Positions 1-8,953 are shown, counted from the stretch's first letter. The stretch: DNA of 64,000 bases from Bacillus oleivorans (GCF_900207585.1 NZ_OAOP01000001.1:434001-498000); one strand, 5' to 3'. The notes: generated from the sequence alone by a model not told the origin. A program made the numbers and translations.

Positions 1-338
1 ATTTAGAAAATGCTGATTTAGTTTTTACAGGTGAAGGCAGGATTGATCACCAATCTGTATTTGGAAAGGTTCCAGTTGGTGTAGCAAAAAGGGCAGCAAA
101 GAGAAATGTGCCGGTTATTGCGATTGTAGGAAGTATTGGAGATGGTGCAGCTGAAGTTTATGCTCATGGTTTAACTGCCATTCAAGATATTATAACAAAA
201 CCCATGACCTTACAAGAGGCAATGGAAAACGCTCAGATTCTAATTGAACAAGCGGCAGAAACCGTAATGAGAGTAATAACGATTAAGTCTGATACCCAAT
301 TCATTGGTATACATAGAAAGGAACACGAACTGGCATGA
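1..338 (+). CDS. Glycerate kinase (GlxK/GarK type), C-terminal part only
   Basis: The reading frame is open from base 3 and truncated by the window edge. The translation begins LENADLVFTGEGRID and continues HQSVFGKVPVGVAKRAAK, which matches the conserved C-terminal TGEGR(I/L)DxQ(T/S)xxGKxPxGVA block of type I glycerate kinases. These enzymes phosphorylate D-glycerate to 2- or 3-phosphoglycerate. The stop overlaps the next gene's start (ATGA), so the two are translationally coupled. Pairing with a D-2-hydroxyacid dehydrogenase fits a route from hydroxypyruvate or tartronate semialdehyde through glycerate into glycolysis. The family is clear; the true substrate in this operon is inferred. Confidence 0.85.
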   Translation, partial: LENADLVFTGEGRIDHQSVFGKVPVGVAKRAAKRNVPVIAIVGSIGDGAAEVYAHGLTAIQDIITKPMTLQEAMENAQILIEQAAETVMRVITIKSDTQFIGIHRKEHELA

Positions 339-1309
339 AAATGGTAGTGCTTGATGGTTATACCACCAATCCTGGCGATCTAACCTGGGAAGGCTTTGAG
401 AAGTATGGACAACTAACCGTTTATGACCGTACAACTTTTAACAAAGATGAAGAATTCAAGATTCTTAAAAATATCGGTGATTCAGAAATCGTTTTTACTA
501 ATAAGACTCCTATTACTAAAAATATACTTGATCATGTTTCTAATTTGAAATATATAGGAGTGTTGGCAACTGGCTACAATGTAGTAGATATAAAAGCTGC
601 AATGGAAAATGGCATAGTAGTTACCAACATCCCTAATTATGGCACCCAGACAGTAGCACAAATGACTTTTGCATTACTACTAGAGCTTTGTAATCGGGTT
701 GGTACTCATCATGAGGAAGTGAAAAGGGGTGCCTGGAGTAAATCATTAGACTGGTGTTTCTGGAATTATCCGCTTGTAGAATTATCAGGGAAAACGATTG
801 GTATCATTGGATACGGGAGAATTGGTCAAGCTGTAGGAAAGATTGCACAAGCTTTTGGCATGAAAGTTTTAGCATTTAACCGATCCAAAAATAGTTTACT
901 AGAAAATGAATCTGTTAAATACGTAAAACTAGATCGACTATTTCAGGAATCGGATGTTATTAGCCTTCACTGCCCATTAACAGAAGAAACAAAAGAGATT
1001 ATAAATTCAAATACGATTTCAAAAATGAAAGAGACCGTGATGATTATAAATACCGCTAGAGGGCCATTAATTGACGAAGTTGCCTTAGCTGTTGCCTTAA
1101 ATAAGGGTAGAATTGCTGGAGCAGCATTAGATGTAGTAGCAATAGAACCTATTAATAATGATAATCCATTACTGACAGCGAGGAACAGTATTGTAACACC
1201 ACATATTTCATGGGCTTCAAAAGAAGCTAGAAAAAGGTTAATGGATATTGCTTTAACAAACCTCGAAAGCTTCTTAAATAAAGAACCGGTAAATGTTATT
1301 AGATTTTAA
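335..1309 (+). CDS. NAD(P)-dependent D-2-hydroxyacid dehydrogenase (glycerate dehydrogenase/hydroxypyruvate reductase-like)
   Basis: A 324-residue cytosolic dehydrogenase of the usual family length. The Rossmann motif GIIGYGRIGQAVG lies near residue 155. The catalytic Arg is in NTARGPLIDE, the Glu in AIEP and the His in TPHISWAS, so the catalytic triad of D-2-hydroxyacid dehydrogenases is intact. Known activities of the family include reduction of hydroxypyruvate or glyoxylate with NAD(P)H. It starts in an ATGA overlap with the glycerate kinase gene and is followed after 41 bases by an aldehyde dehydrogenase. The context suggests that it reduces a 2-oxo acid produced by this operon before phosphorylation. 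The exact 2-oxo acid cannot be read from sequence. Confidence 0.88.
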   Translation: MKMVVLDGYTTNPGDLTWEGFEKYGQLTVYDRTTFNKDEEFKILKNIGDSEIVFTNKTPITKNILDHVSNLKYIGVLATGYNVVDIKAAMENGIVVTNIPNYGTQTVAQMTFALLLELCNRVGTHHEEVKRGAWSKSLDWCFWNYPLVELSGKTIGIIGYGRIGQAVGKIAQAFGMKVLAFNRSKNSLLENESVKYVKLDRLFQESDVISLHCPLTEETKEIINSNTISKMKETVMIINTARGPLIDEVALAVALNKGRIAGAALDVVAIEPINNDNPLLTARNSIVTPHISWASKEARKRLMDIALTNLESFLNKEPVNVIRF

Positions 1310-1350
1310 ATATGGTTTTACAAAAGAATTAAATATAAAGAGGAGTGAAA

Positions 1351-2742
1351 GTGTTGAGTACTGAACATACAATTCGTGAATTAATAGAAAGATCAAGAGC
1401 TGCACAAAAAATCGCAGAAGGTTTTTCTCAAAGAAAAGTGGATGAACTCGCTGCCGCAATTGTGTATACCTTTTCAAGACCTGAACTTGCAAGAGAGATT
1501 GCCGAGGAATGTGTGGCCGAAACGGATATAGGAAATGTAGAGTCTAAAAAGGCAAAGTTAATGAATAAAATGCCGGCTATTTTTTACCAAGTTAAAGATG
1601 TAAAAACGGTAGGAGTGATTGACCGAGATCCTGAAATGGGCATTACCAAAATTGCCAAACCTATAGGTGTTATAGCTGCTCTCGTTCCAAGCACGAACCC
1701 AGAAGCAACGCCTATATTTAAAGGAGTCTTGGGTCTTCGAGCAAGAAATGCAGTTATTTTTGCACCGCATCCTGCAAGTAAAAAGACATCAATGAAAGTT
1801 GTAGATATCATGAGAGAAATTTTAGAGAAAAATGGTGCACCTAAGGATTTATTTATATGTATAGATCAGCCATCAAAGGATTTATCGCAAGAATTGATGA
1901 GGCAAGCTGATCTTACAATGGCAACCGGAAGTGGAGACATGGTGAAAGCAGCATACAGTTCTGGTAAACCTGCGTACGGTGTAGGTGCCGGAAATGCAGT
2001 AGTTGTAATTGACGAGACAGCAGATCTTGCCGAGACAGCCGCTAAGATACGAATTGGCAAAACCGGAGACAATGCTTCTGGATGCTCTGCAGAGAATTCA
2101 CTCGTTATTCATGAAAGCGTTTACGATGAAATGCTTGAACTTCTTCAACTACAAGGGGGATACCTTGCTTCTCCAGAAGAAAAAGCAAGACTTCAAGAGG
2201 TAATGTGGGAAGATGGTCATTTATCTAGAGATATAGTAGCAAAACCTGTTGATAGAATTGCAAATCTTGCAGGAATCAATATACCGGACAATACTGCATT
2301 CTTAATGGTGAAAGAAACAGGAGTAGGGAAAGACTATCCGTTTTCGGGAGAGAAAATGTCTTTAGTTCTAACAGTCTATAAATATAGTGAATTTGATGAG
2401 GCTATCGATATGGTTAATCGCATAACTTCCTACTCTGGATTTGGTCATTCATGCGGAATCCATTCAAATAATCAAGAACATATTATGCAACTTGCCTTAA
2501 ATACAAAAACAACAAAAGTAATAGTAAGACAGCCGCATGGTGCTGCTAATAGTGGTGCGTGGTTCAATGGTTTAGCTAATACCTTCTCATTAGGCTGTGG
2601 AACTTGGGGCGGTAACATCGTATCAGAAAATGTAACACAGAAGCATTACATGAATACAACCTGGGTAGCAGAACCGATTGATCGGCAACCAGCTTCCGAG
2701 GAAGAAATTTTCGGTGATTTACTAGCTACTGTGAACGTTTAA
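1351..2742 (+). CDS. CoA-acylating aldehyde dehydrogenase (SucD/SauS-like)
   Basis: About 463 residues. The catalytic Cys lies in GDNASGCSAENS, with nucleotide-binding segments ATGSGDMVKAAYSSGKPAYG and GVGAGNAVVV, and a C-terminal LGCGTWGGNIVSEN block typical of acylating aldehyde dehydrogenases. It resembles the CoA-dependent succinate semialdehyde dehydrogenase of Clostridium kluyveri and SauS-type sulfoacetaldehyde dehydrogenases. The reaction expected is aldehyde + CoA + NAD(P)+ to acyl-CoA. The GTG at 1345 lies inside the AGGAG ribosome binding site (1341-1345), so GTG 1351 or TTG 1354 is the more likely start. The next gene encodes the matching alcohol dehydrogenase, so the pair probably converts a hydroxyl end to an acyl-CoA. 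Confidence 0.85.
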   Translation: MLSTEHTIRELIERSRAAQKIAEGFSQRKVDELAAAIVYTFSRPELAREIAEECVAETDIGNVESKKAKLMNKMPAIFYQVKDVKTVGVIDRDPEMGITKIAKPIGVIAALVPSTNPEATPIFKGVLGLRARNAVIFAPHPASKKTSMKVVDIMREILEKNGAPKDLFICIDQPSKDLSQELMRQADLTMATGSGDMVKAAYSSGKPAYGVGAGNAVVVIDETADLAETAAKIRIGKTGDNASGCSAENSLVIHESVYDEMLELLQLQGGYLASPEEKARLQEVMWEDGHLSRDIVAKPVDRIANLAGINIPDNTAFLMVKETGVGKDYPFSGEKMSLVLTVYKYSEFDEAIDMVNRITSYSGFGHSCGIHSNNQEHIMQLALNTKTTKVIVRQPHGAANSGAWFNGLANTFSLGCGTWGGNIVSENVTQKHYMNTTWVAEPIDRQPASEEEIFGDLLATVNV

Positions 2743-2760
2743 TGGGAGGAGGAACTAAGG

Positions 2761-3879
2761 ATGTATCGCTTCCAGCTTAGACCCGTAATTTATGAATTAA
2801 AAACAGTCGATGAGTTTGTGGCTCAATTTAATATCTCAGCAGATGATTATGTCTTCACAGAAAAGTTTTTGTATGAAAAGTATTTAAAAGGAAAACTAGA
2901 TTGCCAATTTCTTTTCCAAGATGATTACGGTCTTGGCGAGCCAAGTGACATTATAATTGACAAAATCATCCATGACATTTATGGGAAAGAGATTAAAAGA
3001 ATCATTGGTATCGGAGGAGGAACTATTTTAGATATTTCCAAGCTTCTTTGTATAAAGGATGCTTCATCTACTGAGGAGATTTTTGAAGATCAGATACCTT
3101 TGGTTAGAGATAAAGAGCTAATCTTGATCCCTACAACATGTGGAACAGGCTGTGAAGTCACATGTGTATCAGTAGTAGATATAACAAAAAGAAAGACTAA
3201 GATTGGAAAGAGAATAGAAGAAAACTTTGCCGATGCGGCCGTACTCATTGAGGAGTTACTAGACAGTATTCCGGAGAAAGTTTTCACCTACAGTTCTGTG
3301 GATGCATTAATTCATGCCATGGAAATTTTTGTCGCTCCAACGGGAAATCCATACAATGATGTCTTTTGTAAATCAGCTATAGAAATTATTCTCTCCAGAT
3401 ATAAAGTCCTTGTTGAAGACGGACTTGACAAAAGATTTGATTTTATCGGGGAATTCCTAAGGGCTAGTACCTTCGCAGGCATAGCTCTCTCAAATACAGT
3501 ATGCGGGGCGGTTCATGCATTTGCCATGCACTTTGGAAGTGTTCATCATGTACCTCATGGTGAATCAAATGCGAGATTTTTGTCCGGTGTATTCAATAAA
3601 TATGCTGAAAAATCTCCGACTGGTAAGTTACTAGAACTTGCTGAGATTATAAATAAAACATTGGACATAGATACCGATATTCGAGGTTCCTTCCATGCAT
3701 TAGAAGATTTAGTCAGTAAGCTAATCCCTAAAAAGAAATTAAGAGAGTACGGGGTAAAAGAGGAAGATATCGAGAGCTATGTTGATAAGGTAATCGAAAG
3801 TCAACAAAGATTATTAATTAACAACTTTGTCCCTCTAACAAAAGAAGACTTAATTGATATTTATCGTGTCGTCTACTAA
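2761..3879 (+). CDS. Iron-containing alcohol dehydrogenase, 4-hydroxybutyrate dehydrogenase-like
   Basis: 372 residues, cytosolic. The NAD-binding GIGGGTILDISK motif is near residue 82, PTTCGTGCEVT follows near 125, and the metal-binding His region GAVHAFAMHFGSVHHVPHGE sits near 250. From the GLGEPSD segment to the RLLINNF segment it is strongly reminiscent of the Clostridium kluyveri 4-hydroxybutyrate dehydrogenase. The family oxidises a terminal alcohol to an aldehyde with NAD. The RBS GGAGGAG lies just upstream. Next to an acylating aldehyde dehydrogenase and an HMG-CoA-lyase-like gene, it may oxidise a branched hydroxy acid alcohol rather than 4-hydroxybutyrate itself. That last point is inference. 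Confidence 0.85.
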   Translation: MYRFQLRPVIYELKTVDEFVAQFNISADDYVFTEKFLYEKYLKGKLDCQFLFQDDYGLGEPSDIIIDKIIHDIYGKEIKRIIGIGGGTILDISKLLCIKDASSTEEIFEDQIPLVRDKELILIPTTCGTGCEVTCVSVVDITKRKTKIGKRIEENFADAAVLIEELLDSIPEKVFTYSSVDALIHAMEIFVAPTGNPYNDVFCKSAIEIILSRYKVLVEDGLDKRFDFIGEFLRASTFAGIALSNTVCGAVHAFAMHFGSVHHVPHGESNARFLSGVFNKYAEKSPTGKLLELAEIINKTLDIDTDIRGSFHALEDLVSKLIPKKKLREYGVKEEDIESYVDKVIESQQRLLINNFVPLTKEDLIDIYRVVY

Positions 3880-3897
3880 GAAATGGGAGGTAAGAAA

Positions 3898-4806
3898 GTG
3901 TCCCAAAAAAAAGTTGAAATCGTTGAAGTTGGACCAAGGGATGGGTTTCAGAATGTTCCCGAATTCATTCCAACAGATGTGAAACTTAAGGTTATTGAAG
4001 GAATTGTTAAATCAGGCATTAAAAGTATACAAATTACGTCCTTCGTCAGTCCCAAAGCCATTCCTCAAATGAAAGATGCTAAGGACGTAACAGCGGCTTG
4101 CTTAGTTAGGTATCCGGACCTCCGCTTATTTGCTCTGGTACCAAACCTTTATGGTGCTAAGGCAGCTGTTGAAAGTGGACTAAAAGAGCTTGCTTACGTT
4201 ATTTCGGTTAGTAAAACTCATAACACCAAAAATGTTAAAAGAACTCATGATGAGTCTTTTGAGGAATTGGATCAAATCGTTCAACTTTATCCTGAGATAA
4301 AAGTCACTTTAGATGTCGCGACAACTTTTGGCTGTCCATTTGAGGGGGAAATGTCGCTTGAGGAAGTTATGGCCTTTTTACAAAGAGGATATGACTTGGG
4401 TATTCGCACCTTTAATTTATGTGACACAGTAGGGCTGGCGCATCCAGAACTAATAAAAGAGGTTGTTGGAACTGTATTAAAAACATACCCTGATTGCGAG
4501 TTCCAAATTCACATCCATGATACAAGAAATATGGGAATGATCAATTCATTTACAGCAATTCAATGTGGAATCACGAAGGTTCAAACCGCGATAGGAGGAC
4601 TAGGAGGCTGTCCATTTGCTCCCGGGGCATCAGGAAATACATCTACAGAGGATTTTGTCTATATGTTAAATAAAATGGGCTACGATACAGGAGTAAATTT
4701 CGATACTCTACTAGAAACTGCAACCTATTTGAAGGGGAATGTTACCAGCGGAATATACAGCGGGCATCAAATATTTATCGACAAAACTAAAGTGTCTACT
4801 CAATAA
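3898..4806 (+). CDS. Hydroxymethylglutaryl-CoA lyase-like enzyme
   Basis: A TIM-barrel acyl-CoA lyase of about 302 residues. EVGPRDGFQN near the start carries the catalytic Arg and Asp. GCPFEGE follows mid-protein, then HIHDTRNMGM with metal-binding His residues. The signature GLGGCPFAPGASGNTSTED contains the active-site loop Cys. The family cleaves a 3-hydroxy-acyl-CoA to acetyl-CoA plus a ketone or 2-oxo acid. GTG 3898 is preferred because GGGAGGT at 3886-3892 is a well-spaced RBS and the ATG at 3883 precedes it. HDTRNMGM replaces the usual HDTYGQ, so substrate specificity may differ from authentic HMG-CoA lyase. It is the probable carbon-carbon cleaving step of this operon. Confidence 0.86.
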   Translation: MSQKKVEIVEVGPRDGFQNVPEFIPTDVKLKVIEGIVKSGIKSIQITSFVSPKAIPQMKDAKDVTAACLVRYPDLRLFALVPNLYGAKAAVESGLKELAYVISVSKTHNTKNVKRTHDESFEELDQIVQLYPEIKVTLDVATTFGCPFEGEMSLEEVMAFLQRGYDLGIRTFNLCDTVGLAHPELIKEVVGTVLKTYPDCEFQIHIHDTRNMGMINSFTAIQCGITKVQTAIGGLGGCPFAPGASGNTSTEDFVYMLNKMGYDTGVNFDTLLETATYLKGNVTSGIYSGHQIFIDKTKVSTQ

Positions 4807-4824
4807 AATTAAACATCACATTTA

Positions 4825-4843
4825 CACCCCCGCAGCAGGGGTG
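4825..4843 (+). promoter_or_regulatory. Hairpin just upstream of the dctP ribosome binding site
   Basis: CACCCC (4825-4830) pairs with GGGGTG (4838-4843) around a 7-base loop, directly before the GGGAGG RBS of the TRAP binding-protein gene. There is no T tract, so it looks like an mRNA processing or stability element rather than a terminator. Function is inferred. Confidence 0.5.
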
Positions 4844-4857
4844 AGGGAGGAATTAAT

Positions 4858-5853
4858 ATGAAACTAAAAAAACTACTACTTTTAATCATAACGGCTAGTA
4901 TGGTGCTGGTTTTGGGTGCCTGTGGAGGTTCAGAAGCAGGCGGTAATGGTGATGAGGAAATTGTTCTAAAGTTCGGCCATGTTCTTGCACCAGATCATCC
5001 ATATAACTTAGCTGCAGAAAAATTTAAAGAAATATTAGAAGAAAATGCCCCACAACCAGTAAAAGTTGAGATCTTTCATAGTTCCCAATTAGGGAGTGAG
5101 CGTGACCTTACTGAAGGATTACAGTTGGGAACAGTCGATATCGCTATTGCTCCAGGTACCATTAGTACATTTGAACCTAAGATGGGTGTACTAGATTTAC
5201 CTTATATTTTTAGAGATAAAGAGCATGCTTATAAAGTGCTTGATGGGGAAATTGGTCAAGAATTAGCTAAGGATCTCCCTTCAATTGATTTAAGACTACT
5301 TTCTTATTGGGAGAACGGATTTAGACATGTAACCAATAGTTCAAAACCTATAGTGACTCCTGAAGACCTTAAGGGTGTTAAGATACGAGTTCCAGAGAAT
5401 AGTATTTATGTTGACTCTTTTAAAACTTGGGGTGCCAACGTAACAACAATGGCCTTCGGCGAATTATTTACTGCACTTCAACAAAAAACGGTAGATGCTC
5501 AGGAGAATCCATTAGCCCTCATTGCAACAAATAAATTTTATGAGGCGCAGGAATACCTCTCATTAACCGGGCATTTCTATGGCCCAGCCCATGTTATCAT
5601 TTCTGAACATACTTGGAAAAAACTTTCACCAGAAATGCAAGAGGCTGTTCAAAAAGCTGCTGATGAAGCCAGAGATTATGAGCGTCAATTATTAGCAGAT
5701 AAAGATGCAGAATATCTAGAAACGCTTGAAGCGGAAGGCATGAAGGTAAATGAGGTTGATCTTGAGGCATTCCAAAAGGCTTCCGAACCAGTTTGGGAAA
5801 TGTATAGAGATGAATATGGAGATCTAATCGATCAAATTCAAAATGTAAAATAA
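4858..5853 (+). CDS. dctP: TRAP transporter solute-binding lipoprotein (DctP family)
   Basis: 331 residues. A lipoprotein signal ends in LVLGAC with Cys22 as the lipidation site, so the protein is membrane-anchored outside the cell. The mature region has the DctP pattern: FGHVLAPDHPYN, FHSSQLGSERDLTEGLQLGTVDIA, and the FRHVTNSSKPI segment; the conserved substrate-carboxylate-binding Arg is probably in GVKIRVPEN. TRAP binding proteins capture organic acids for DctQM. Hairpins flank this gene on both sides, and dctQ and dctM follow. The substrate is probably the carboxylic acid degraded by the enzymes encoded just upstream. Confidence 0.92.
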   Translation: MKLKKLLLLIITASMVLVLGACGGSEAGGNGDEEIVLKFGHVLAPDHPYNLAAEKFKEILEENAPQPVKVEIFHSSQLGSERDLTEGLQLGTVDIAIAPGTISTFEPKMGVLDLPYIFRDKEHAYKVLDGEIGQELAKDLPSIDLRLLSYWENGFRHVTNSSKPIVTPEDLKGVKIRVPENSIYVDSFKTWGANVTTMAFGELFTALQQKTVDAQENPLALIATNKFYEAQEYLSLTGHFYGPAHVIISEHTWKKLSPEMQEAVQKAADEARDYERQLLADKDAEYLETLEAEGMKVNEVDLEAFQKASEPVWEMYRDEYGDLIDQIQNVK

Positions 5854-5865
5854 TTAGAATTGTAG

Positions 5866-5893
5866 ACAGGGGAATTATTATTAATTCCCCTGT
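5866..5893 (+). promoter_or_regulatory. Perfect 11-bp hairpin between dctP and dctQ
   Basis: ACAGGGGAATT (5866-5876) and AATTCCCCTGT (5883-5893) are perfect complements around a 6-base loop. No poly-T follows, so this probably stabilises or processes the upstream dctP message, or gives partial termination. This would allow more binding protein than permease. Confidence 0.65.
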
Positions 5894-5917
5894 ACCCCTA
5901 TTGGAGGTGTATTAAAA

Positions 5918-6424
5918 GTGAAAGGTTTATTTAGCCGCTTAGATCGTTTGGAAGAGTATATCTTAATTATTACCTTTCCACTAATGCTTTTATTTGTTTT
6001 TGCTGGAACAATTTTCCGATATTTTGAAATTGGTTCCTTAACTTGGGCAGAAGAAGCAGCAAGATATTTGATGATTTGGCTAGCATTCGCAGGGATAGGA
6101 CTTGGTTTTAAGAAAAATGTACATTTAGGTTTATCTTTTTTTGTTAATAAATTTCCGACTGCTGTACAAAAATTCCTGTTCTTTGTACGTGCTGCATTTA
6201 TTATTCTATTTGGTGGTTTAATTACTTATTATACTTCTATTCTTGTAAGCAATCAGATGCAAAATACACAGCTTTCTCCTGCTTTAGGTATACCAATCTG
6301 GTTGGTGTACAGCGCTATTTTGTTCGGCTCTATTATGATTATTATAAGAACGGTACAAATGGCAACATCCTCTATAAAATTTAATGATTATTCAACACAG
6401 GAAAGAGAGGAGGTCGAATTATGA
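5918..6424 (+). CDS. dctQ: TRAP transporter small permease (DctQ family)
   Basis: 168 residues with four hydrophobic segments, the normal DctQ topology. GSLTWAEEAARYLMIWLAFAG near residue 40 is the hallmark W-AEE-ARY motif of the family. GTG start with GGAGGTG RBS. The stop overlaps the dctM start (ATGA). It forms the membrane complex with DctM that takes substrate from DctP, driven by a sodium or proton gradient. Confidence 0.92.
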   Translation: MKGLFSRLDRLEEYILIITFPLMLLFVFAGTIFRYFEIGSLTWAEEAARYLMIWLAFAGIGLGFKKNVHLGLSFFVNKFPTAVQKFLFFVRAAFIILFGGLITYYTSILVSNQMQNTQLSPALGIPIWLVYSAILFGSIMIIIRTVQMATSSIKFNDYSTQEREEVEL

Positions 6425-7704
6425 CAGCAGCCATTTTATTTGTAAGTCTTGCTGTACTATTATTACTGAATGTTCCGATTGCTGTTAGTTTAGGACTTGC
6501 CACTTTCTTTGCCGTCATTGGAAGTGACTTAAGTCTCCCAATGACTGTCATTCCACAACGAATGTTTACATCGGTCGATTCCTTTCCATTTATGGCTATT
6601 CCATTTTTTATGCTTGCCGGTTCAATTATGCAAACCGGAGGAATATCCAGCCGGCTCATTAATTTTGCAAAAAGTCTAGTTGGTGCCCTGCCTGGTGGAC
6701 TCGGGATTATTGCAGTATTTTCTTCAGGATTTTTTGGGGCAATATCCGGATCAAATGCTGCAACGGTTGCTGCCATCGGAAAAATTATGATTCCTTCAAT
6801 GGTTAAGGAAAAATATCCAAGAGAATATGCAAGTGCTTTAATTGCTTCAGCAGGTACATTAGGGGTGGTAGTGCCGCCAAGCGTTCCTATGATTACATAT
6901 GGGGTTATCAGTGGAGTCTCTATAGGTGCTTTATTCTTAGCTGGTTTTATTCCCGCCTTACTAATGGTGATGGCTTTGTGCTTCATTATTATGTATAAAG
7001 CAAAAAAAGAGAACTTACCAAAGGGTAGATTGTCTTTAAAAGAATTATGGATCTCATTTAAGGATGCTATTTTAGCTCTATTAATGCCCGTTATCGTATT
7101 GGGAGGAATTTATGGAGGTATTTTTACACCAACCGAGGCTGCAGCGGTTGCTTGTGTGTACGCCCTCATTGTCACACTATTTGTATATCGTGAAATCAAA
7201 ATTAAAGATTTGTATCAAATAATCTTGAGTTCTGGTCAAGCTACCGCCATTGTATTTTTTGTTATTGCCACATCTAGTGCGTTTTCATGGCTCCTGACTG
7301 CAGAACGAATCCCCGACACTCTTGCTCAAATGATTTTAGGCATCTCAGACAATGCCGTTATTATTCTACTAGCTATCAACTTATTGTTGCTTATTTTTGG
7401 AGTTTTTTTGGAAACAAATGCAATCATTTTGCTCGTAACTCCAATTTTATTACCAATAGCAGCTGCAATTGAACTAGATCCACTTGTGTTAGGGATTATT
7501 ATTGTTGTAAATACATCCATTGGGATGCTGACACCGCCTATGGCCTTGAACGTTGTAGTAGCTTCAGGTATAAGTGGTTCAACCATTGAAGATATCAGTA
7601 AAAGAATAGTACCTTTCTTTATTGCTTTGCTCGTTGTCGTATTGTTGATTACCTTTATTCCTGAAATTACTTTCTTCTTGCCGAATCTTTTAGGCGAATT
7701 ATAG
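6421..7704 (+). CDS. dctM: TRAP transporter large permease (DctM family)
   Basis: 427 residues, highly hydrophobic with about 12 membrane segments. Family motifs include FFMLAGSIMQTGGIS, FGAISGSNAATVAAIG, LGVVVPPSVPMITYG, IFTPTEAAAVACVYA and TPPMALNVVVASGIS. It is the transport-catalysing subunit. It overlaps dctQ by four bases, which implies coupled translation. Confidence 0.94.
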   Translation: MTAAILFVSLAVLLLLNVPIAVSLGLATFFAVIGSDLSLPMTVIPQRMFTSVDSFPFMAIPFFMLAGSIMQTGGISSRLINFAKSLVGALPGGLGIIAVFSSGFFGAISGSNAATVAAIGKIMIPSMVKEKYPREYASALIASAGTLGVVVPPSVPMITYGVISGVSIGALFLAGFIPALLMVMALCFIIMYKAKKENLPKGRLSLKELWISFKDAILALLMPVIVLGGIYGGIFTPTEAAAVACVYALIVTLFVYREIKIKDLYQIILSSGQATAIVFFVIATSSAFSWLLTAERIPDTLAQMILGISDNAVIILLAINLLLLIFGVFLETNAIILLVTPILLPIAAAIELDPLVLGIIIVVNTSIGMLTPPMALNVVVASGISGSTIEDISKRIVPFFIALLVVVLLITFIPEITFFLPNLLGEL

Positions 7705-7753
7705 AATTTGCTTAATTTTATAAGCTTATAAGCTAAAGGAAGGAAGCAAAAAT

Positions 7754-8953
7754 GTGAACACCCAAAATGTTTTTACCGGTATAACAGCTGCTATTTTGGC
7801 CTGTACAGGGGCTGCAGTCTTTGTTATTGATACAGCTATTTCGGCTGGATTCAGTCAAATAGAGCTGGTTTCTTGGATGTTTTCTATTTATCTATTAGGC
7901 GGGATAGCTAGTCTATTCCTTACAGTAGTTTATAAAATACCAATAATCGGTGCTCATTCTTTAGCCACAATTGTTTTCTTAAGTACATCGGCTATGAATT
8001 ACTCATTGCCTGAATTAGCAGGAAGCTATTTAATAGCCGGTTTAATTATTGTGATTATCGGTTTAACGGGTTTATTTGACAGGTTGATCAAACTCTTACC
8101 TACAGCAATCATTGATGCCATGATGGCTGGAATACTTGCTAACTACATCGTTAAAGTCATTCCTGCCATTAAGGATCTGCCAATAGTGGGAATGATGACA
8201 GTAGTGGGATTCCTCATATCTCAGATTATCTTTAAAAAGGTCCCTAGATTTTTAGGTGCATTACTGTTTGGGTCAGTAGCCTTATTTATTTTACATCGGC
8301 CAATAGAGATGGACGGGGTAAGTTTTGTGATTCCACAAGTAGTAGCCCCGGAATTTTCAATAGTTGGGGTTATTTCATTATCTATTCCGATTGCGTTTTT
8401 AATCCTGAGTAATGAAACAGCAGTAGCAATGACCGCATTAAAGAAGAATGGATATTCTCCACCTGTTTCGAGAACCGTCGTTACATCAGGAATAGCCACG
8501 AGTATAGCTGGTTTCTTTGGCGGGCATGCAGCCGGTCCTGGAGGCATGACCACTGCATTATGCTCTAGTCCTGAAGCAGGACCCAAAAAAGAAAGGTACT
8601 GGGCTGCAATTATTGCAAGTCTATTAATAGCCCTTTTTGGGCTGTTTGCTTGGTTTACCATTCCATTTATTCAAATATTGCCAGGCTCCTTCCTGACAAT
8701 AATTGCTGGTTTTTCGTTATTAGGAATATTAGGCAATAGTCTCTATTCAACTTTTGGCAACCAAAACTATTACTTTTCTTCCATTTTTACATTTATTGTA
8801 GCACTTTCAGGAATAACAGTTTTCCAAATCTCACCAGCCGTCTGTGCATTAATAGTGGGGATACTAACATCTAGAATCTTAAAAGAGGGTGGAGAAAATA
8901 GTTTAGAGGAAAAGAAAGTTGAAGAGGGAAAACAACAAAAAGAAGGGGCCTAA
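7754..8953 (+). CDS. BenE-like benzoate/organic acid permease of the inner membrane
   Basis: 399 residues with 11-12 membrane segments and a charged C-terminal tail (EEKKVEEGKQQKEG). The run FFGGHAAGPGGMTTALCSSPEAGP matches the signature region of BenE-family proton symporters, and the LSNETAVAMTAL segment resembles NCS2 relatives. GTG start with RBS AAGGAAGG at 7738-7745. It closes the operon and duplicates the uptake function of the TRAP system, or exports a by-product. The substrate is unknown. Confidence 0.75.
   Translation: MNTQNVFTGITAAILACTGAAVFVIDTAISAGFSQIELVSWMFSIYLLGGIASLFLTVVYKIPIIGAHSLATIVFLSTSAMNYSLPELAGSYLIAGLIIVIIGLTGLFDRLIKLLPTAIIDAMMAGILANYIVKVIPAIKDLPIVGMMTVVGFLISQIIFKKVPRFLGALLFGSVALFILHRPIEMDGVSFVIPQVVAPEFSIVGVISLSIPIAFLILSNETAVAMTALKKNGYSPPVSRTVVTSGIATSIAGFFGGHAAGPGGMTTALCSSPEAGPKKERYWAAIIASLLIALFGLFAWFTIPFIQILPGSFLTIIAGFSLLGILGNSLYSTFGNQNYYFSSIFTFIVALSGITVFQISPAVCALIVGILTSRILKEGGENSLEEKKVEEGKQQKEGA

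Noticed and set aside
6381-6986. 201-codon minus-strand ORF opposite dctM
   Set aside because: Mirror of a strongly coding membrane protein; low-complexity translation and no RBS.
8221-8661. 146-codon minus-strand ORF opposite the BenE-like gene
   Set aside because: Shadow ORF without RBS or recognisable motifs.
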